A program made the translations under genes and the position numbers. Of a stretch of 64,000 nt of DNA, positions 47,589 through 61,199 are shown piece by piece. Below the pieces are notes generated by a model, which was given only the letters and a program-made list of their open reading frames with translations, was not told the DNA's origin and did no database searches. Where the stretch lies: assembly GCA_029931535.1 (NCBI GenBank), contig JAQPZY010001521.1, positions 1,685,001 through 1,749,000 on the forward strand. The letters are read 5' to 3'. The stretch is from Margaritifera margaritifera. Lineage: Eukaryota > Mollusca > Bivalvia > Unionida > Margaritiferidae. The stretch's first letter is position 1. The number at the start of each line of letters is the position of its first letter.

Positions 47589-47637
47589 TTTTATGTGTGT
47601 GTGAAACGTATATTATGAAAAAACCACACAAATATAT

Positions 47638-47725
<88 letters not shown>

Positions 47726-47867
47726 TATGAGAGAGAGAGAGCTTGTTAACTGGATACCGGGACTATGTTTACTCAGGCTTGTTATAATTTTGTGCGCTTA
47801 ACAGCGAACTCACGCTCATATCGGATAGGATATCACGACTTGCATCAAAAGGAGTGAATATTTGCAC
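46396..47867. other. Non-coding, weak exon-like segment and microsatellites
   Basis: TTGCAG at about 46465-46470 opens a short frame GRKYTKKNYGTDMDIFDEK ending in TAA, which looks like a terminal exon but has no partner. Elsewhere a (GT)n run (47541-47586) and an (AT)n run (47640-47719). Confidence 0.4.
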
Positions 47868-49303
47868 AATGTCAATTTATAACGAACAACACTCTTCCGC
47901 ATTTTGAACAAATCAAGCGGATCGCAAAGTACTATATTCACAAAATTACTCAACAATATCATGCCCTGAGTTTAGGATATCTGTATAGAAGTCCATTCAG
48001 TTTGACTTTCCCTACATTAGATGCTATATTTGATCCTTAATTTTTTTTTCTCCGTTTTTTCTCTCTTTTTATTCATTTTTGACATGCAATTTAATCTCGC
48101 AGCCCCTTTAGAAAACATTTTTGTCAATGTGGAGATACTACAAATAAAAATGTATTGATCGTTATGAATCAAACCTTTTAGTTCTACGACCTGTCCATTG
48201 GATTTTTTTAATTATTTTTTTTTTCTTTGCTAAGAATAGGAAGATTTATAGTGAATTAAGATATCGCATTTTTGTCCCCTTTAAATTAAAACGACATCTT
48301 TACCTGCTTCTAAATAGAATTATAATGGGTATCGTTATGTATCATCTAAGAAAAACTTCATCATCATCATCATCATTGTTATTACAGATCTATATTATCT
48401 TAGTTTTCAGATTTTAACTTATTTGTACTAAAAGAAAATTTTAAGCGAAATCATAGAACATAATAAAGCTGGGTCCAAAACTTGAAGTTGTTCCATTTTT
48501 GCCACTTGGAATGGACTTTAAAATTTGTTAACCTGACTTTTTTTTCTTTCACGAATACAACTTTCATTTGGTTACACGATTATTATAATAATTCAACGGG
48601 TACAACAATATATAGAAAAATGACTGAACACGAGTCGCATCCCTAAAAAGTGAAAACAAGATGCTATTATAGATCGCGAGAAACATTATGCAGTATATGG
48701 TCCTAAGGGAGTGACCGGTGCTAGACTGGACACCCACCCTAGGCTGGACATCACATCATCCACCATTGTTTGACTTTTATGGACATGTCTTTTTATGTTC
48801 CATAACCTAGGTACAATGTGTGGGAAGTTTTCATATTTTAGTTTTTGTCGTCATCTTGATAATTATCAACTTAAAAATCACCTGCACCGTGATGATGATG
48901 ATGATGATGATGACGACGACGACGATGATGATGACGACTATTATTATTATTATTATTATTATTAAAATATGCGTGGATCGAATGGATGCAAGAAATTCTT
49001 ATTTATTTATTCCTTTATGTTTTTTTTATTTGTTTATCTCTTTATCTGTCTGTATATTTATTTTGTTATTCTATTTATGTATTTATTCCACGAGACTACG
49101 CCCTAATTCTTATCATTTTGGTCTTCATGTTAAGGTACACACAAATACATACGCACACACACACACACACAGGTCGTTTAGATACATATGACGCGATAAA
49201 ATTTATAATCCAAATATTCGACGTATACATGGGATACTGATAATGAGATTTATTATATATTTCATGATGAGATATTGAAATATATTAGTGGGAGAAAAAT
49301 TAT

Positions 49304-49346
49304 ATCGCCACAGTGGCGATACCACTTTTATCGCCACAGTGGCGAT
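49304..49346. repeat. Twin 17-bp palindromes
   Basis: ATCGCCACAGTGGCGAT at 49304-49320 and again at 49330-49346, spaced by nine bases. Each is a perfect dyad around a central base. Confidence 0.9.
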
Positions 49347-50522
49347 ATCAATTTTGGAACTACTTTCTTTTTCCATTTAGGAAGTATATCTGCCTTATGT
49401 GTGTTATTCAGACCTCTATTTCCATATTTAGGCCTATCTAAATTTTTCTTCTTCTCTTCATTCTCTATCTCCCTCTCTTCCTCTCTCCCCATCAGGATGA
49501 ATAGATCTGAAAATGTGTCAAGACTGTTGACCCTTTTGTGTACATTCATGTAATCAATGAGAATGTGCAATAAAGAATTCATAAAAATGAACCCCAAACA
49601 ACAAAAGTAGGCTTCAAGTATTAACTTTTTTATAATTAGTTTTCCAGATCAATAGTGCAAATTTTCGGTGACTGAACTTACATGACCTGTTGCTAATCGA
49701 TATTCTGTGTCACCGTACGGTATCGTATATCTGTTACACTCAAAGACAAACGGCACACATTTTTAAGAAAAACTCTTGATTACATATAGTAAATAAAATT
49801 GTTTAAGTAGCGATGTTAGCTGTCATCATAATCATAATCATGTCTGAAATTGATGGAGAAAAATCAGGCATTGCTTAGTGTCGATTGCAAACCGACATTT
49901 AGAGACAATCGATAGCGTCTGTTACCGAAATAGACTGCAAGCTTGCCAACACAGAAAAATACACGTCTGAATGCAGAAATAAACAAAAATTGAAACCAAA
50001 ATCCTTAGAAGTAAACTCACAATCCTTAAAATATGTTGATTAATGATGTTTCACTCCGAAGTTTGTTGGACCGTTCTGTCATGTTGCTACGGTATACCCA
50101 CCACAGCAATGTTCACTCTATCAATCCGCGCAAGAAATGTGTTAACGAAAACAAACTCTTTATTTTCGTATGAAAACAGTCATTAATTTGACAAAATACA
50201 CAACTGAAACATTATATGTACAATCTAAATGTGCAAAAAGTCGCTGTGCTAAAATTATTTTAAAATTACTGAAATTCTTTTTATCGACGTAGTAATGCAG
50301 CCGTTAATCGCACTGACACAGAATGGAGAAACAAATACATGCAAATCGAAGGTTTTTGCCTTAAAAATGTATAATAAAAAGAAAATCTGCGTTTTATTAG
50401 TAGATACAGGGAAATATTTCACTCGTGAAATATTGCATTGCCACTGATGGCAATAATTGATAGCGTTCTTTCTTTAGAAAACACACGAGTGACAATACAA
50501 CATGTGTCCACTTCACGATTTT

Positions 50523-50776
50523 GGGCCCCGGGTGGCCGAGTGGTCTAATCCGCTCGCCTTTACCGATCACTGCCATCTCACCTCTGTCCGCGTGGGTTCG
50601 AGTCTTAGGCTCGGCCAATGTGGTTATGTGAGAAAGCTTGCCAGTAGCTTTCCGTGGGTCGGTGGTTCTTCCAGGGATTTTCCCGGGTTTCTTCCTCCAC
50701 CAGATATACTGGCCGCCATGTATAGCCTATCATGTGCTGAAAAATGGCGTTAAACCCATGAAACCATAAAACCATC
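50523..50776 (+). mobile_element. tRNA-derived SINE, family A, copy 2
   Basis: Starts GGCCCCGGGTGGCCGAGTGG, B box GCGTGGGTTCGAGTC, body GTGAGAAAGCTTGCCAGTAG, tail AATGGCGTTAAACCCATGAA. The tRNA-like part has mismatched stems and runs into a SINE body, so it is not a functional tRNA gene. Confidence 0.85.
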
Positions 50777-51019
50777 CACTTCACGAATGAAATATTTCCT
50801 TATATCTACTAAAAAGACATAGATATCCTCCACATCTATCTTTAGATTTCGCATGCAAGGCGTGGCACAAAAATCAGCGACTCAAGACAAAAGGTATGAC
50901 AGATAGACAGCATGGTAGATTTCAATATATTATAGTACTTTCATGTCTGCAAGTACCGGATAAGTTTTAGACATGTTAGAGGTGTTTGAGTCCTGGAGAA
51001 GATTAAAACGCAGAATTAA

Positions 51020-52295
51020 AAATACTAAAAAGGTCCTTAAAATAAAATTAAATTAAAATTTGTTCTTAGAGGCATCATATACGAAATATACATGGACAAA
51101 ATGTACCTCTATTGTTTGCAGTAGTGCATTATTTGAGAGAATATTCTGTAATCAGCCAACTGAAAAGGGGTCGTATTAAAACAATTTTAACAGCTGACGT
51201 AAAGATTTATTTAAAACACAAATACAAGACATTTTGCTATAGTATTTCTGCCACCTGGAATATTTTATATACCATACCTGATGATTTGTACAAAGTTGCA
51301 TAGCTATGGATCTGTCTCAAATTATAAATTGTTACGACTCTATGGTCTAAGAAAAATGTAACAGAAAGAAAGTGAAAACAACAAATCAAGTATAAATCAA
51401 CCAGCAATTTATTTTCTAGATAATTAAAATGAAAATCAAAAGACACTTACAATATTGTGAATTAAATTTCAAAAATAATCCAAAATGTATTAATCACAAG
51501 TCCTAAAATATAGAATGTTCTGAGTGAACTACTGTATCCTTGAATGTGATGATGTGCCAATAGTCTGGAATGTCCTGATGTGCCAGTAGTCTTTAATGTG
51601 CTGATGTGCCAAAATGAAGTACTCCAGAATATCTTTGAATAAGGTCACATAAATCCCGAAATCATCAATTCAAAGTCCAAAAAGAGAATGAGAACTATAC
51701 GTAATTCCAGTGAATCTTTTGAAACAAATAGTTCCTCTCTCTGAATTGTGGAATGATTTTTGACAACTGTAATGACTCTTTATAGACTGATGGTAAGGTC
51801 GAAACTAAAAACTGTCCACTAAACATGGTATATATAAAGATAGGTCAAATGACAGAATGTTCTAGAAAATGATATGGTGTGTGTGACTTTTAACACACTG
51901 TTCTAGAACTTTCTCGTCTATCTTACAGAAAACACCAATTTCAATGGCAATTTACAGTTTGACTGTAAACAAAAGCAACCCTAACTTCAAATTAAATAAA
52001 CAACTTGTTTACCAAAACCGTCCTTGAACTCAAACACTAAGTAAACAACCTAATTCAAGGACAATAGCTAAACATGTAAACTGTATACAAACATTAAGGT
52101 TTGAGCAAATATTAAAGTCAAGAAACATTTATAATTCCCTAAAATATTTATAATATTATATAAACATTATGCATAACAAAATATCGGGGGTCCTGTTGGA
52201 CGAGTTGAAAGAAACAAATAATATTCTTCTGATTTACCTCTCAACTAATAAATCATCCCCGGAAACGCTATTGACAAACCAGTGTTTAATACAAA
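51020..52295. other. Non-coding, no recognised feature
   Basis: AT-rich; a short degenerate repeat with GATGTGCCA (51550-51612). The open frames are short and domainless. Confidence 0.5.
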
Positions 52296-52429
52296 TAAAA
52301 TATACCACCACTACTGCTACCACAATACCAAGTGCCATAAAGTGTGAAGCTGTTGTTAATAATTGTGAACCACATAATATATAGTTTACCTAATGGAAAT
52401 GTGGCGCAAAATAATATTTCGTGACATCT

Positions 52430-52431
52430 TC

Positions 52432-52492
<61 letters not shown>
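52430..52492. repeat. (ATT)n microsatellite, copy B
   Basis: Homologous in position to 30646-30710, again directly before the exon-like segment. Confidence 0.95.
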
Positions 52493-52495
<3 letters not shown>

Positions 52496-52889
52496 ACATC
52501 AGTTCCTGTCATTATGCCTGGGAAGTGGGCAGCAATGGAGCCTACAGGTTCTTGGCTTTTGTAGAAATGTACAAAACTTTTAATATGCATGTACCTAATG
52601 GTAGGCTTATACATCGATAAGAAAGGGGATTTAATATGCAGTGCAAATAATGACATCAGCATAGTGGATTAGGTTGTAGTCTCTACAGAGTTGTTTCCCT
52701 TCATATCAAACTTTGGTATTGATGACAGAGACGAATTCCTCCCATTTTCCAATCACTGAGCATGAAAATATTTAATAAATTGAATAATTGTAGCAAAATA
52801 GATCAGAATACAAAGGAGCATGTATCTAATGAATATGCCTGTGATAGTAGCGTTAGCTTCGACGTTGAGGACAATGGTGACGATGACAA

Positions 52890-54690
52890 CGATAATGATT
52901 GACAATTTTTCGATTGAAAGACACAAATGGGGACTCTTTTCTCAAACTTTTTGAGCAGAAATGTATTGGACATGTTCAAGGCATAACCGATTTACTACAT
53001 TTAAATATCAACGATTGTTTAAAAAAAAAGTTTGAGCCTTTATGTAAGGAAATTTGTGTTGAAATGCAGCCACCCAAGCTCCCAGTTTTACCGCAGAGGT
53101 TTCAACCCCAATAGTGGGATCAAGACTGTGATCATGCTAAACAGGAGAAATTTAAACTTTTAAGAAAATATTGATTTATAAACCAAACTATTCATCTACG
53201 TTCACAGTAGAAACTCATTTAAAAGATTGTGTCAATTGGAAAAGTCATTATATGAAAAGTCAATGACAGAATAACTTGTACAATCAAGAAATGACATTAA
53301 CAAATTCTGGCAAGTGTTAATGGGAAAAGACTATGACAGTATAAATGGAAGATATTTTAATTGCATTGTGGGAACAAGACAAGGATGTGTTCTAAACCCA
53401 ATTATTGTTTTTCTCTCTTTATTTGATGATTTATTTCAAAAGTTACGAACTAAGTGTGATATAGGTTTTTTCATCACAGAGAATATATCTGAGATCTTTG
53501 CCTTATTGTATGCAGATGATGTTGCCAATAATACTGAAACTGTACTGTTACTACAAAAACAAATTAATGCCATCGATGAATTTTGTAATGAAACAGGAAT
53601 GGAAATTAATCTAGCAAAAACAAACATAATTGTCTTTCGACACGGTGGCTTTTTGAGAAATTATGAGCGTTTCTATTATAGGGTGGTTTATATATTTATA
53701 AAATGAAACCGTTTCAATAGGTTTTATTGAAACGGTTTTTATAAATATATGTGTTCCTTTTCACATCAAGGATGAGTTGGACTAATGCTAAAAATATGTT
53801 GGCATCACAAGCTTTGAAATCAATATCTAAAATTTTCGGGTACCAACAAATATTTGTAAGATTACATCTAAAGGATATATTTAAAATATTTGATGCTACT
53901 GTGAGACCCATCTTATATTACAGTTCAGAAATATGATGTACGAATATTGCCAGAAATAGAAGCAATTCAGCAAAGAGTTTGTAAAAGATATCCTAACATA
54001 CCATCTCCTGTGAATAATTATGTCAGTCTCAGTGAATGTATGCGATTTCCTTATTGTACATCTTTTATATTCAGATGTTTAATGAACTGGACTAAAATTA
54101 TACAAATGCCGACAAGTATATATCATTTCAAATTTTATATTATGTTATAGAAATTGGATGATGCCGGCAAAAGCACACAGGCCAGTAAAGTTATTTTTAA
54201 AAATATTTTCTCTTGATTTTGGCTATGAATGGATATGTTTAGACAAGATCTATTTAGCTCCTCATTACATATCTGGTGAAGTAAGATAGGCGATATCACA
54301 CAAACTGTATATAATACTCAGTTCAAGTCTTTATTGGAAATTGAAAAATATTTAACAGTAGATCTTTCTTTGTATGTATATGTCCTTTTTATACCAATTT
54401 AAGACGGAAATATCTCTACGAGATGTCTTATATCAACCCTTCCGTGGATAAATTTACAAATCTAACGTCAAGTCAGAAATAAAGTCTATATACAGGTGTT
54501 TCAAAGTTTTTGTATTTTGCTTTTCAACTAAGAGATCAACCGTTAAAAAGTATCGATAACAGCACCTAAACTAGTGTATTTGACAATACTGTTTATGGCG
54601 TACTTTATATTAAACTATATTTTGATTTGTTTTGTATTATGGGCCGGAGGCCTAAAGTACTGATAAACTTTCTGTTAGGTTCTGTTCTAA
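52890..54690 (+). mobile_element. Non-LTR retrotransposon (LINE 2), degenerate
   Basis: Plus-strand linker (52899-53114, LPVLPQRFQPQ, followed by WDQDCDHAKQEKF), reverse transcriptase open for 130 codons (53314-53706) with GTRQGCVLNPIIVF and an intact LYADDVANN catalytic motif, MEINLAKTNIIVF, then thumb/C-terminal fragments (53751-53936 QALKSISKIFGYQQ; 53947-54150 AIQQRVCKRY) and a tail ending near GGGCCGGAGGCCTAAAGTAC. Stops and gaps make it inactive. Same family as the antisense LINE in copy A, but a separate insertion. Confidence 0.8.
53693..53752. repeat. Fold-back hairpin inside LINE 2
   Basis: Arms around AAACCGTTTCAATA and TATTGAAACGGTTT, extended by TATATTTATAAA and its complement, sit exactly where the reverse-transcriptase frame is broken. 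Confidence 0.85.
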
Positions 54691-54835
54691 TATTTTTTGC
54701 ATTCATTTCGACATACAGGTAAAAATTTTCATGATTTTTTACTTTATTCAATACAAAACAAATTCCTGTTCAATAATTTTCTCAGGAAAAGTTAAAACGT
54801 AGTCCCGAGTTATTATGAAAAAAAGATTTTGAGAG

Positions 54836-54837
<2 letters not shown>

Positions 54838-54910
<73 letters not shown>

Positions 54911-54912
54911 GT
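54838..54912. repeat. (AT)n-(GT)n microsatellite
   Basis: AT run into GT run in the pseudogene intron. Confidence 0.97.
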
Positions 54913-55221
54913 CTGTGTGTGTCTGTCTGTGTCTGTGTGTATTTGTGATGAATTAAAACATTTATTTCGTTTAAATTAATCAATATTCACAGGTTATAAA
55001 ACTACTTAAATAATGTAAGAGTGTCCAATTTATGGGTCTTTTTTGCGAGTCAGAATCGCCTTTTCCTTTCAGGACTTTACTCGAGCCACGTCCCAGGTGG
55101 GTATGTCTGTACGTGATGAAGAGAATATGGATGTTCTGCTAACTACGGTATCCATAATGTTATCATTATATCATCATAGGTTGTTTCTATCTATATGGAT
55201 CTATCTGTCTGTCTGTCTGTC

Positions 55222-55227
55222 TCCCTC

Positions 55228-55310
<83 letters not shown>
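55222..55310. repeat. (AT)n microsatellite
   Basis: About 40 AT units between the second and third pseudogene exons, at the site of the exon loss. Confidence 0.97.
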
Positions 55311-55312
<2 letters not shown>

Positions 55313-56204
55313 CAGTGGCGTAGCAAGTACTCAAGCAACCTCCACAACTGCAAGGGGTATGTAGGGGGGGGGGGGCAAAATTCCCTTCAAACAAATTAAG
55401 TTTTGCGAGGGTGGGGGGCATAATTTCTATATATGTGGCCATGCTGCCGAACTATGTCACTTCAAGGCCGAGTCGAAATCCTGCTCCGCCAGAGATAAAA
55501 GACAGCGACATCGTCGCCAAAATCTGGTCTTCTGAAATAATGGACCCGTTATGAATTTGCCTATACCCAAACGGAGCTGTGCATAATATCAATATCAAGC
55601 GCTCGAAAAAATCTTATGGTAATTGTCACAAATAAATTTCCCGCTTTCTCCTTTCTAGTCTTCTCTTTAAGCCTTTCTTTCTTCTTTATCTACAATGCTA
55701 TATGCAAGTAAACAAAGCGTAATCAATATTGTAGGAATATTAAATAATAACAGCTATTCATGTTAAGAAAACTTGGAAATTACATAGATATGGAGATAAA
55801 ATTGAACATATAAGAGACTGCATAATCATATTTATACTTCCTGGACTTGTTATTGCTATTTTCAAAAGTTCATTGGTGTAAAGTTTGGAGAGTCTCTCTT
55901 ATATTAATGTTTCGAAACAATTTTAATATTTCTCATAAAGTTTGAAAGAGACCCTGATACTTTTGGAATAGTATAATAGATATATTTACTACATCATACA
56001 TGTTGAATCAGTAAAAACCCAAGTTGACACAAGTATCAAGTATCGTTAAAAGATTCTTTCAACAAGAAGGATGCCATTTTGCATTTTTTCTAAAACAAAA
56101 ATTAATTAATATGATTTGTTTACTTGCCATCTGATTATAATACCTATTGGGGTTGAATTTTTAAACTGTTGTGTATATACATATATATTTTATATATTTA
56201 TCCG

Positions 56205-56441
56205 GGGCCCCGGGTGGCCGAGTGGTCTAAGGCCCTCGCCTTTACAGATCACTGACATCTCACCTCTGTCCTCGTGGGTTCGAGTCTCGGGCTCGGCCAA
56301 CCTGGGTATGTGAGAAAGCTTGCAAGTAGCTTCCCGTGGGTCAGTGGTTCTTCCCGGGGTTTTCTCGGGTTCTTCCTCGACCAAATATACTGGCCGCCAT
56401 GTATATCATGTGCTGAAAAACCCATAACAACCAACCAACAT
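56205..56441 (+). mobile_element. tRNA-derived SINE, family A, copy 3
   Basis: Head GGCCCCGGGTGGCCGAGTGG, B box GTGGGTTCGAGTC, conserved body, tail with a short deletion before AACCAACCAAC. Confidence 0.85.
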
Positions 56442-57134
56442 ATTTATCCACGTGTTATCTGATGTACTGGTAAAAGAAAAAGTAAAAATCTGCTTATGTA
56501 TACATATATAACGTGTATATATCAATAATAATATGTTTTATATTCTCTATGTATGTTTATAAATGTATATTGGATATATACATATTTTCATAGGTGGCAC
56601 TGATGATTGGAATAAAAACCTTTGATCTGGAGGACAGTGTCTTTCGTGGTCTTTTTTCAAAAACACTTTATTTATGCTCACTCCCAAAATTTCCAAAGGT
56701 GTGTCTACCATGCCATATTTTGTGCATGTACTTGCATTCTATCTGTGCTTCTGTCTGTTCTGTCTGTCAGTGTTATCTGCATTCATGTTTTATAATCCCC
56801 CACAAAAAAAATAAAATCGGAAGAGCAGATGATGAAATACTGTTTCTATATCTTCGTACGTGAATACGCTCGTACGAAAAGTGTGGCCTGAAACCACGGT
56901 TGGTCTTTTTTCAAGTTCGCATCTGAATTCCAAACGGCACATTGGTTAAGACGCACGCTCGTATGTCAGAGTAGGAACATTAACCCACACCCCCTAATTT
57001 CAATTGTTAAAGCGACAGGTAGAGTACCTTTGATGGTACGTTCTACCTACCGATCGTATGATAAATTAGACCAAGGGACATATTTTCGGTCCATCCATCC
57101 ATCGAGAGAGAGACAGACAGACAGACAGAGTTTG

Positions 57135-57298
57135 GTTTGTTTCTTTTGGCTTGGTTTGGTAACACATTTAAGGCTTTATCGTGCAGATGTCTAGCCCAGC
57201 TCGGTAGTTGATCCGGGCATATCTGATTGCTGGTATTGAACAAGCATCCTTCTGGTTACGAGTACAACGCTTTAAGCACAGAGCCACCGTGGCTCTAC
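57135..57298 (-). mobile_element. tRNA-derived SINE, family B, copy 2 (degraded)
   Basis: On the minus strand GAGCCACGGTGGCTCTGTGC, a CGT anticodon-like loop and TTGTTCAATACCAGC correspond to the head at 22790-22724. Confidence 0.6.
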
Positions 57299-57309
57299 TA
57301 ATAGATTAC

Positions 57310-60300
57310 ACACACACACAGACACACAGACACACACACACACACATGTCAATCGCTATCATTTATCTTTTCCACATAGTTGGTACACAGTGTTTGCGGT
57401 TTAATATTTCTGATATGTCAACCCGTTAACATATCATTTTATGTGAATCTAATTGGTGCAAATAAGCCCATAAAATTCTTGCGCAGTTTTCTCGTTACTA
57501 ACTGACTGCGACCGTGGGAATTTTCATTGCCCCACCTTCTATAACTTTTTTTTTCTCTCACTATCACAATGAACAATACGGCGGCTGTCTTTCCAATCGG
57601 TAACCCAGTGGACATTGTGAAGAAGAAAAAAAACACAACAGTTACGTATGTCGAAATATGGCCAATTTACCCTATGTAGAATTCTCCGAATGCCAGATTA
57701 CAACTAGAACATGATTACATTGCTGGTAACAACTGGTATGGATCTTGCACACCACCCCCTGGACAAGTGTGGTTTTAATGTCAACCAAGTCTATAGGAGT
57801 AAATAAACTCACCTCCCTCATGAAAAGAATGTCATGGAAAGAATGTCGACAAATGCTGGTCTCCCAACTGACAATGTTTTTCAGTCACAGCATTCTTCCA
57901 AATCAAATAAGGGAAATATCCGGTTGCCAAAAAAAGCCCCATTAAATCTGGAATCACTATACTCGACAACATCGCTATTGTAGATTTAGTACAACTTCTG
58001 CATCTAGTAATCATCCCTTATCACGACTGTCCAACAACTGGAATGCTACTTTTTCTTCTGCCGTGTCCAATACTGCATCTGTGGTAAATAGTGGAATCGA
58101 CACACTTTTTGGTGGAAACGCTATAAACAGTCTCATCGAATCCATGTATATTCTCCATTTTGACTTTCCGAAATCACGCTGAAAATGGAATCTCGTTTCC
58201 GCGAGATTTGAAGGTCAGGGGTATTGAAGTCCGTGACGCTATGGGAAATTTATATTAAGCTTATATTTGTAGGCAATGATTTATGTTATTTCAGTTTAAT
58301 TTTCATATGCAGTAAGTTGTATGAATACGGATGTTATTGGATCAAACTGAAACCGATAGTTTTAGTTAACCGGCGCTGCAATATAAAACAAGAATTTAGA
58401 CTCTAAAATGCATATTACTCAGATTTATTGTTCAAAACAATAATAATTCTAGTTTATTGGCATAAGAATAAGTGTATTATTATATCGGAATATAAGGAGT
58501 CTAAAGACTCAGCCCAAATAGATTTTAATCTGTTAGTTTGAAACCGATTAAATGGTTGTTGGGATGGACGTCTTCTAAAGATGTCAAAACAAATTAAAAA
58601 AGAAATACCCAACAATCTTGCCTAATGAAATGAAACTTTGACATATATGTTTAGAGAATAAATGAAATCCCACATTAAGGGAGAAAGTGCACAATTGAGA
58701 AAAGTAACAACAAATTTTAAGTATTAAAGCAATGCAAAATTAAGAAAAACAATGGGCCATTTGAAAATTTAAAGGGCCACCAAAAATTTTATTAATATTG
58801 CTTTTGGAACAAAACAAATACTATATTTCAACTGGTCATATAAGAGGTCCACTTGAAGGCGAACGCAGTTTAACCGTATCTGCTACACTTGTCTTGCAAA
58901 TTGATGCCAACCCATCCCAGGGAGATCACCGCTCCTCCTATTTTTACAACAACAACAACAACAACAGCAATAATAATAATAGCAAGAACAAGTAATGATA
59001 AAACAAGACGCCCTTTTGATCATGAGACGCATTTAAAGTGCCCTTTTTGGTGGATAATTATCCAGCCCTTCTTAGATCCTTGGGGAAACACTATATACAG
59101 CGAGGAAAACCAATTCAAAACAACTTTGTCGCACACGTGAAACTGCAAATTTATCTGTACAAAATACAAAGAATGACGTGAATATAAAAAGAAAGGATGA
59201 ACAAAAGAAATCGCACGATCTTTAGGCTTATTGGCATGTAAAGTCCGCTCACACCCAACATACCGCGTTTCAAACTATAGTATAAAAAACGGAAACATAA
59301 AAGGGAAATAGATTCTACAACTGAATATAACGGAAAATTGAATATTTTCAATAACATAAGGCACCGTCGTTCATGGCTGCTATCATTTATTGAAAACCGC
59401 AGATACAATTCGGTGACACAACACACTACATCGCCGTATCCCCCAGTCTTACACAGTCTCGTGATCCTACGCGGCTCCCGAGAGCGTGATTTCGTAATGT
59501 TGAAATGGTCAATGGCGCGTTAACTGCTCCAGCTGACCTGATCCGAGTGAACTATGTGGCATCACAGGAATATGTTGTAAAATGATGCTGTCCGTGTGAA
59601 GGGTTCTATTTATTTGGAAGAACAGTTGCTCTTTGAATTATAATTTGTAAAAAAAAAATCTACTTTTAAATGTTACTAGTTATCGGGTTGTGGATTATCG
59701 ATTCAACCCACGTCTGGGACTATTTTTTCACGCAAGAATTGAAAGGTGCAGCGTCTGAGCCAGAATAAAATGAAATAATTTCTTCTTCTTTCTATCTAAA
59801 CTCTTTCCGCTAAAATAAAAACTGATAAACAAAATCTCAAATGGGTACTGGTTTAATATTAAGTTTATGAAACTCGCAAAACTGTTCATTTCCTTTCATA
59901 AATTCAATATATCATCATTATCCATTTGAGATCCTCTATTTATCATATGACTACTGTGTTATATAGGTTAATATGTTCAGATAATAATTTGTATATATGT
60001 AGCACATATAATAACACCTCATGATTTCACAAATTACGTCATGACATCCTGCAAAAGAAAGGAGTAATGACCGAGGCATCCAAATATATTTCAAAGTCAT
60101 TTCACTACACTTCTCCGCTTTCGTCAAATAAAATCAGAATCTTTGGTCATTTGATAAGTAGAGTGTTACGTTTATGCTCATTTCAAATGAAATTTATGAA
60201 GCTCGTCGAATAATTTAAATGTTTTTCTTGCCAAAGCCGGCAGAAAATATTGATTTCATTCGACTCGTTTCATAAATTGTATTTGAAATAAGCACAAATG
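57310..60300. other. Non-coding, no recognised gene
   Basis: Absent from copy A, so inserted into the duplicate or deleted from A. The frames at 57745-57945 and 58889-59140 have no domain. A (CAA)n run is near 58947-58966. Confidence 0.45.
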
Positions 60301-60404
60301 TAAGATCCTCATTATCTATACATCCATCCATCTCCTTTTTAGTCATGAATATTTTTAACGTGATGTTTATATGTTTGTATCTACATGTATTGTTTAATCT
60401 CGCT

Positions 60405-60640
60405 ATGTATGTATGTGTGTGTATGTATGTATGTATGTATGTATGTATGTATGTATGTATGTATGTATGTATGTATGTATGTATGTATGTATGTATGTGT
60501 GTGTGTGTATGTATGTATGTATGTATGTATGTATGTATGTATGTATGTATGTATGTATGTATGTATGTATGTATGTATGTATGTATGTGTGTATGTATGT
60601 ATGTATGTATGTATGTATGTATGTATGTATGTATGTATGT
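60405..60640. repeat. (ATGT)n microsatellite
   Basis: About 58 units with a few GTGT interruptions. MYVC and HTYI frames on either strand are artefacts. Its 3' flank matches 45045-45180. Confidence 0.97.
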
Positions 60641-61025
60641 GTTCATTTGAATATGTTCTACCTTAAAAGAACCCAAAGTTTACCTGGATAAATATAAATG
60701 TTTATATTTTATATATCTATCTAATGAGGTGTCTAAGACTCTCTTTTTGAACAATGTATCCATTGATCACTCCATCTTTCAATCTATCTATCCACTTGTA
60801 CATATTTATATGTATCTATGTATCTATTTATTCCAAATTGTGTATCGAAGCAATGTATATTACTGTTAGATAAATTAGAAGCAAAAAACCATCTTGTAAA
60901 TATTTCCATTAGATTATATTTTAGCTTTAGAAAATATTTGTGTTGCAGATAATTGATCAGATATAGAAGTCGTTTGAAAGTGAAATCAGTTTTGTATTTT
61001 CTGCATATGGATGGCAAGTTAACAG

Positions 61026-61026
<1 letters not shown>

Positions 61027-61098
<72 letters not shown>
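61027..61098. repeat. (AT)n microsatellite
   Basis: About 36 AT units. Confidence 0.97.
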
Positions 61099-61099
<1 letters not shown>

Positions 61100-61199
61100 C
61101 CAAATGAATTGCTCAAAATTAACAGTTACCATTGTAACTAGATTGAAACCGCATTGCTATGGATTAAGTGAAAACACCAAACACAATGTATGTGATTGG

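Larger units (their letters stand above)
52496..55535 (+). pseudogene. cdc25 duplicate, internally deleted pseudogene
   Basis: Three exon-like segments correspond to cdc25: 52496-52564 (VPVIMPGKWAAMEPTGSW, then an in-frame TAG at 52562), 55073-55147 (ATSQVGMSVRDEENMD, splice sites kept) and 55440-55535 (AELCHFKAESK to KRQ and LVF, TGA kept). The six exons between, including all of the catalytic loop and rhodanese core, are absent: only about 290 bp separate the second and third segments. A LINE occupies the first intron. The copy cannot make a phosphatase. Confidence 0.82.
47868..60790. repeat. Segmental duplication, copy B (broken cdc25 locus)
   Basis: Direct-orientation, diverged copy of 26353-45180 (anchors listed there). 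It has gained a LINE (52.9-54.7 kb), SINEs and an unrelated stretch (56.9-60.3 kb), and has lost most of the cdc25 exons. Confidence 0.8.

Noticed and set aside
50523..50610. Leucine- or serine-type tRNA gene
   Set aside because: A and B boxes are present, but stems are mismatched and the sequence continues into a SINE body repeated at three other places.
55043..55399. Intact second cdc25 gene
   Set aside because: One exon-like piece stays open, but another has an in-frame stop and the catalytic exons are missing.
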